Below are positions 63,767 through 64,000 of a stretch of DNA of 64,000 nt, one piece after another. Origin of the DNA: Streptomyces sp. RB17 (GTDB lineage Bacteria; Actinomycetota; Actinomycetes; Streptomycetales; Streptomycetaceae); assembly GCF_009604455.1 (NCBI RefSeq), contig NZ_WEGL01000001.1:1426001-1490000 (forward strand). The letters run 5' to 3'. The notes beneath the pieces were generated by a model. It did not search any database. It was not told where the DNA came from and saw only the letters and a list, made by a program, of their open reading frames with translations. A program made the translations under genes and the position numbers. Each line of letters starts with the position of its first letter. Position 1 is the stretch's first letter.

Positions 63767-63981
63767 GGCCCTTCGGGATCCTGATAGTCGGCGAACTTCA
63801 CGACGTCCTTCAGGAAACCCCGCACCCCGAGGAACTGCGAAAGATGCTCGCGATGCTCCTCGCACGCGAGCCACGTCTTGCGCCGCTCCGGCGTGTGGAT
63901 CTTCGGGTTGTTCCACGCCAGCACCCACACGGCAGGGGCACGGCAGCCCTTGGCGGAGCAGATCGGGGTCTCGTCACTCAC
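63763..63981 (-). CDS. Small conserved Cys-containing protein
   Basis: 72-aa soluble protein. A likely zinc site is formed by CSAKGCRAPAVW and WLACEEHREHLSQFLGVRGF, i.e. C-x4-C near the N-terminus and C-x2-H further on. A Trp-rich middle (VWVLAWNNPKIHTPERRKTW) is characteristic of a short family conserved in Streptomyces. ATG 63981 is close to the window edge, so upstream signals cannot be judged. Convergent with moaA. Function not known. Confidence 0.78.
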   Translation of the reverse strand: MSDETPICSAKGCRAPAVWVLAWNNPKIHTPERRKTWLACEEHREHLSQFLGVRGFLKDVVKFADYQDPEGP

Positions 63982-64000
63982 AGGTTCGTCTCGGGTTCGT

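Noticed and set aside
60827..63928. Minus-strand open frame of over 1000 codons opposite actP and moaA
   Set aside because: Low-complexity Gly/Asp/Arg/Val product lacking family motifs; both opposite-strand genes are clear.

Overview
The window is high-GC actinobacterial chromosome and almost certainly comes from a Streptomyces. GC is roughly 70% or more, with G/C strongly preferred at third codon positions. GTG and TTG starts are common, genes are often coupled through ATGA/GTGA overlaps, and several actinomycete-specific families are present. From memory, the gene order resembles, in reverse, the S. coelicolor stretch from moaA (about SCO1821) past gbn (SCO1839), pitH2 (SCO1845) and the cobalamin genes to ectABCD (SCO1864-1867). 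That comparison is recall and was not searched.

Left part (1-14 kb). A partial DHA2-type MFS efflux gene faces a GlxA-type regulator. These are followed by a GNAT acetyltransferase, a FrnE-like DsbA oxidoreductase and a class V PLP enzyme. The osmolyte operon ectA-ectB-ectC-ectD (minus strand) makes ectoine and 5-hydroxyectoine. A DinB-like protein comes next. Then an aminotransferase is divergent from a polar amino-acid ABC transporter and an amidohydrolase, with a near-consensus promoter between them. An LAETG-anchored surface protein closes the part.

Cobalamin region (15-33 kb). Thirteen biosynthetic genes lie on the minus strand, nearly all joined by ATGA, GTGA or TTGA overlaps, in two blocks. 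The upstream block is cobD-cobQ-cobN-chlI/D-cobO-cobB-cobI, led by a clear cobalamin riboswitch. The downstream block is cobM-cobL-cbiG/cobJ-cobH-cbiX-cobC. A plus-strand ZIP metal transporter separates them. Together they cover most corrin-ring methylations, cobalt insertion, amidation, adenosylation and aminopropanol-arm attachment. No cobG, cobF or cobK/cbiJ is visible here. Intergenic-type palindromic repeats appear to have inserted in frame inside cobB and perhaps cobN.

Middle (33-47 kb). A PiT phosphate transporter carries a clear PHO box and a small membrane protein gene follows it. A GH25 lysozyme, a class II aldolase, a membrane-associated hydrolase and a large unknown protein come next, then a VOC protein and a frameshifted relic. 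An ABC-F ATPase is preceded by a seven-codon upstream ORF. A Gbn-like 73-aa nucleoid protein lies behind nine GATC sites. A crotonase and an Asp23/Gls24 envelope-stress island (five genes) complete the part.

Right part (47-64 kb). This holds an atypical SDR, a GH15 enzyme, SURF1, a DnaQ-like exonuclease with BRCT, a transposase relic and a VIT-type transporter. It continues with an alcohol dehydrogenase, a CopD-like membrane protein and a CoA-transferase with a palindrome-rich promoter. Two tandem secreted S8 proteases, the DUF485-actP acetate uptake pair and moaA finish the window. There is no CRISPR array, rRNA, prophage or intact insertion sequence, and I recognised no tRNA.
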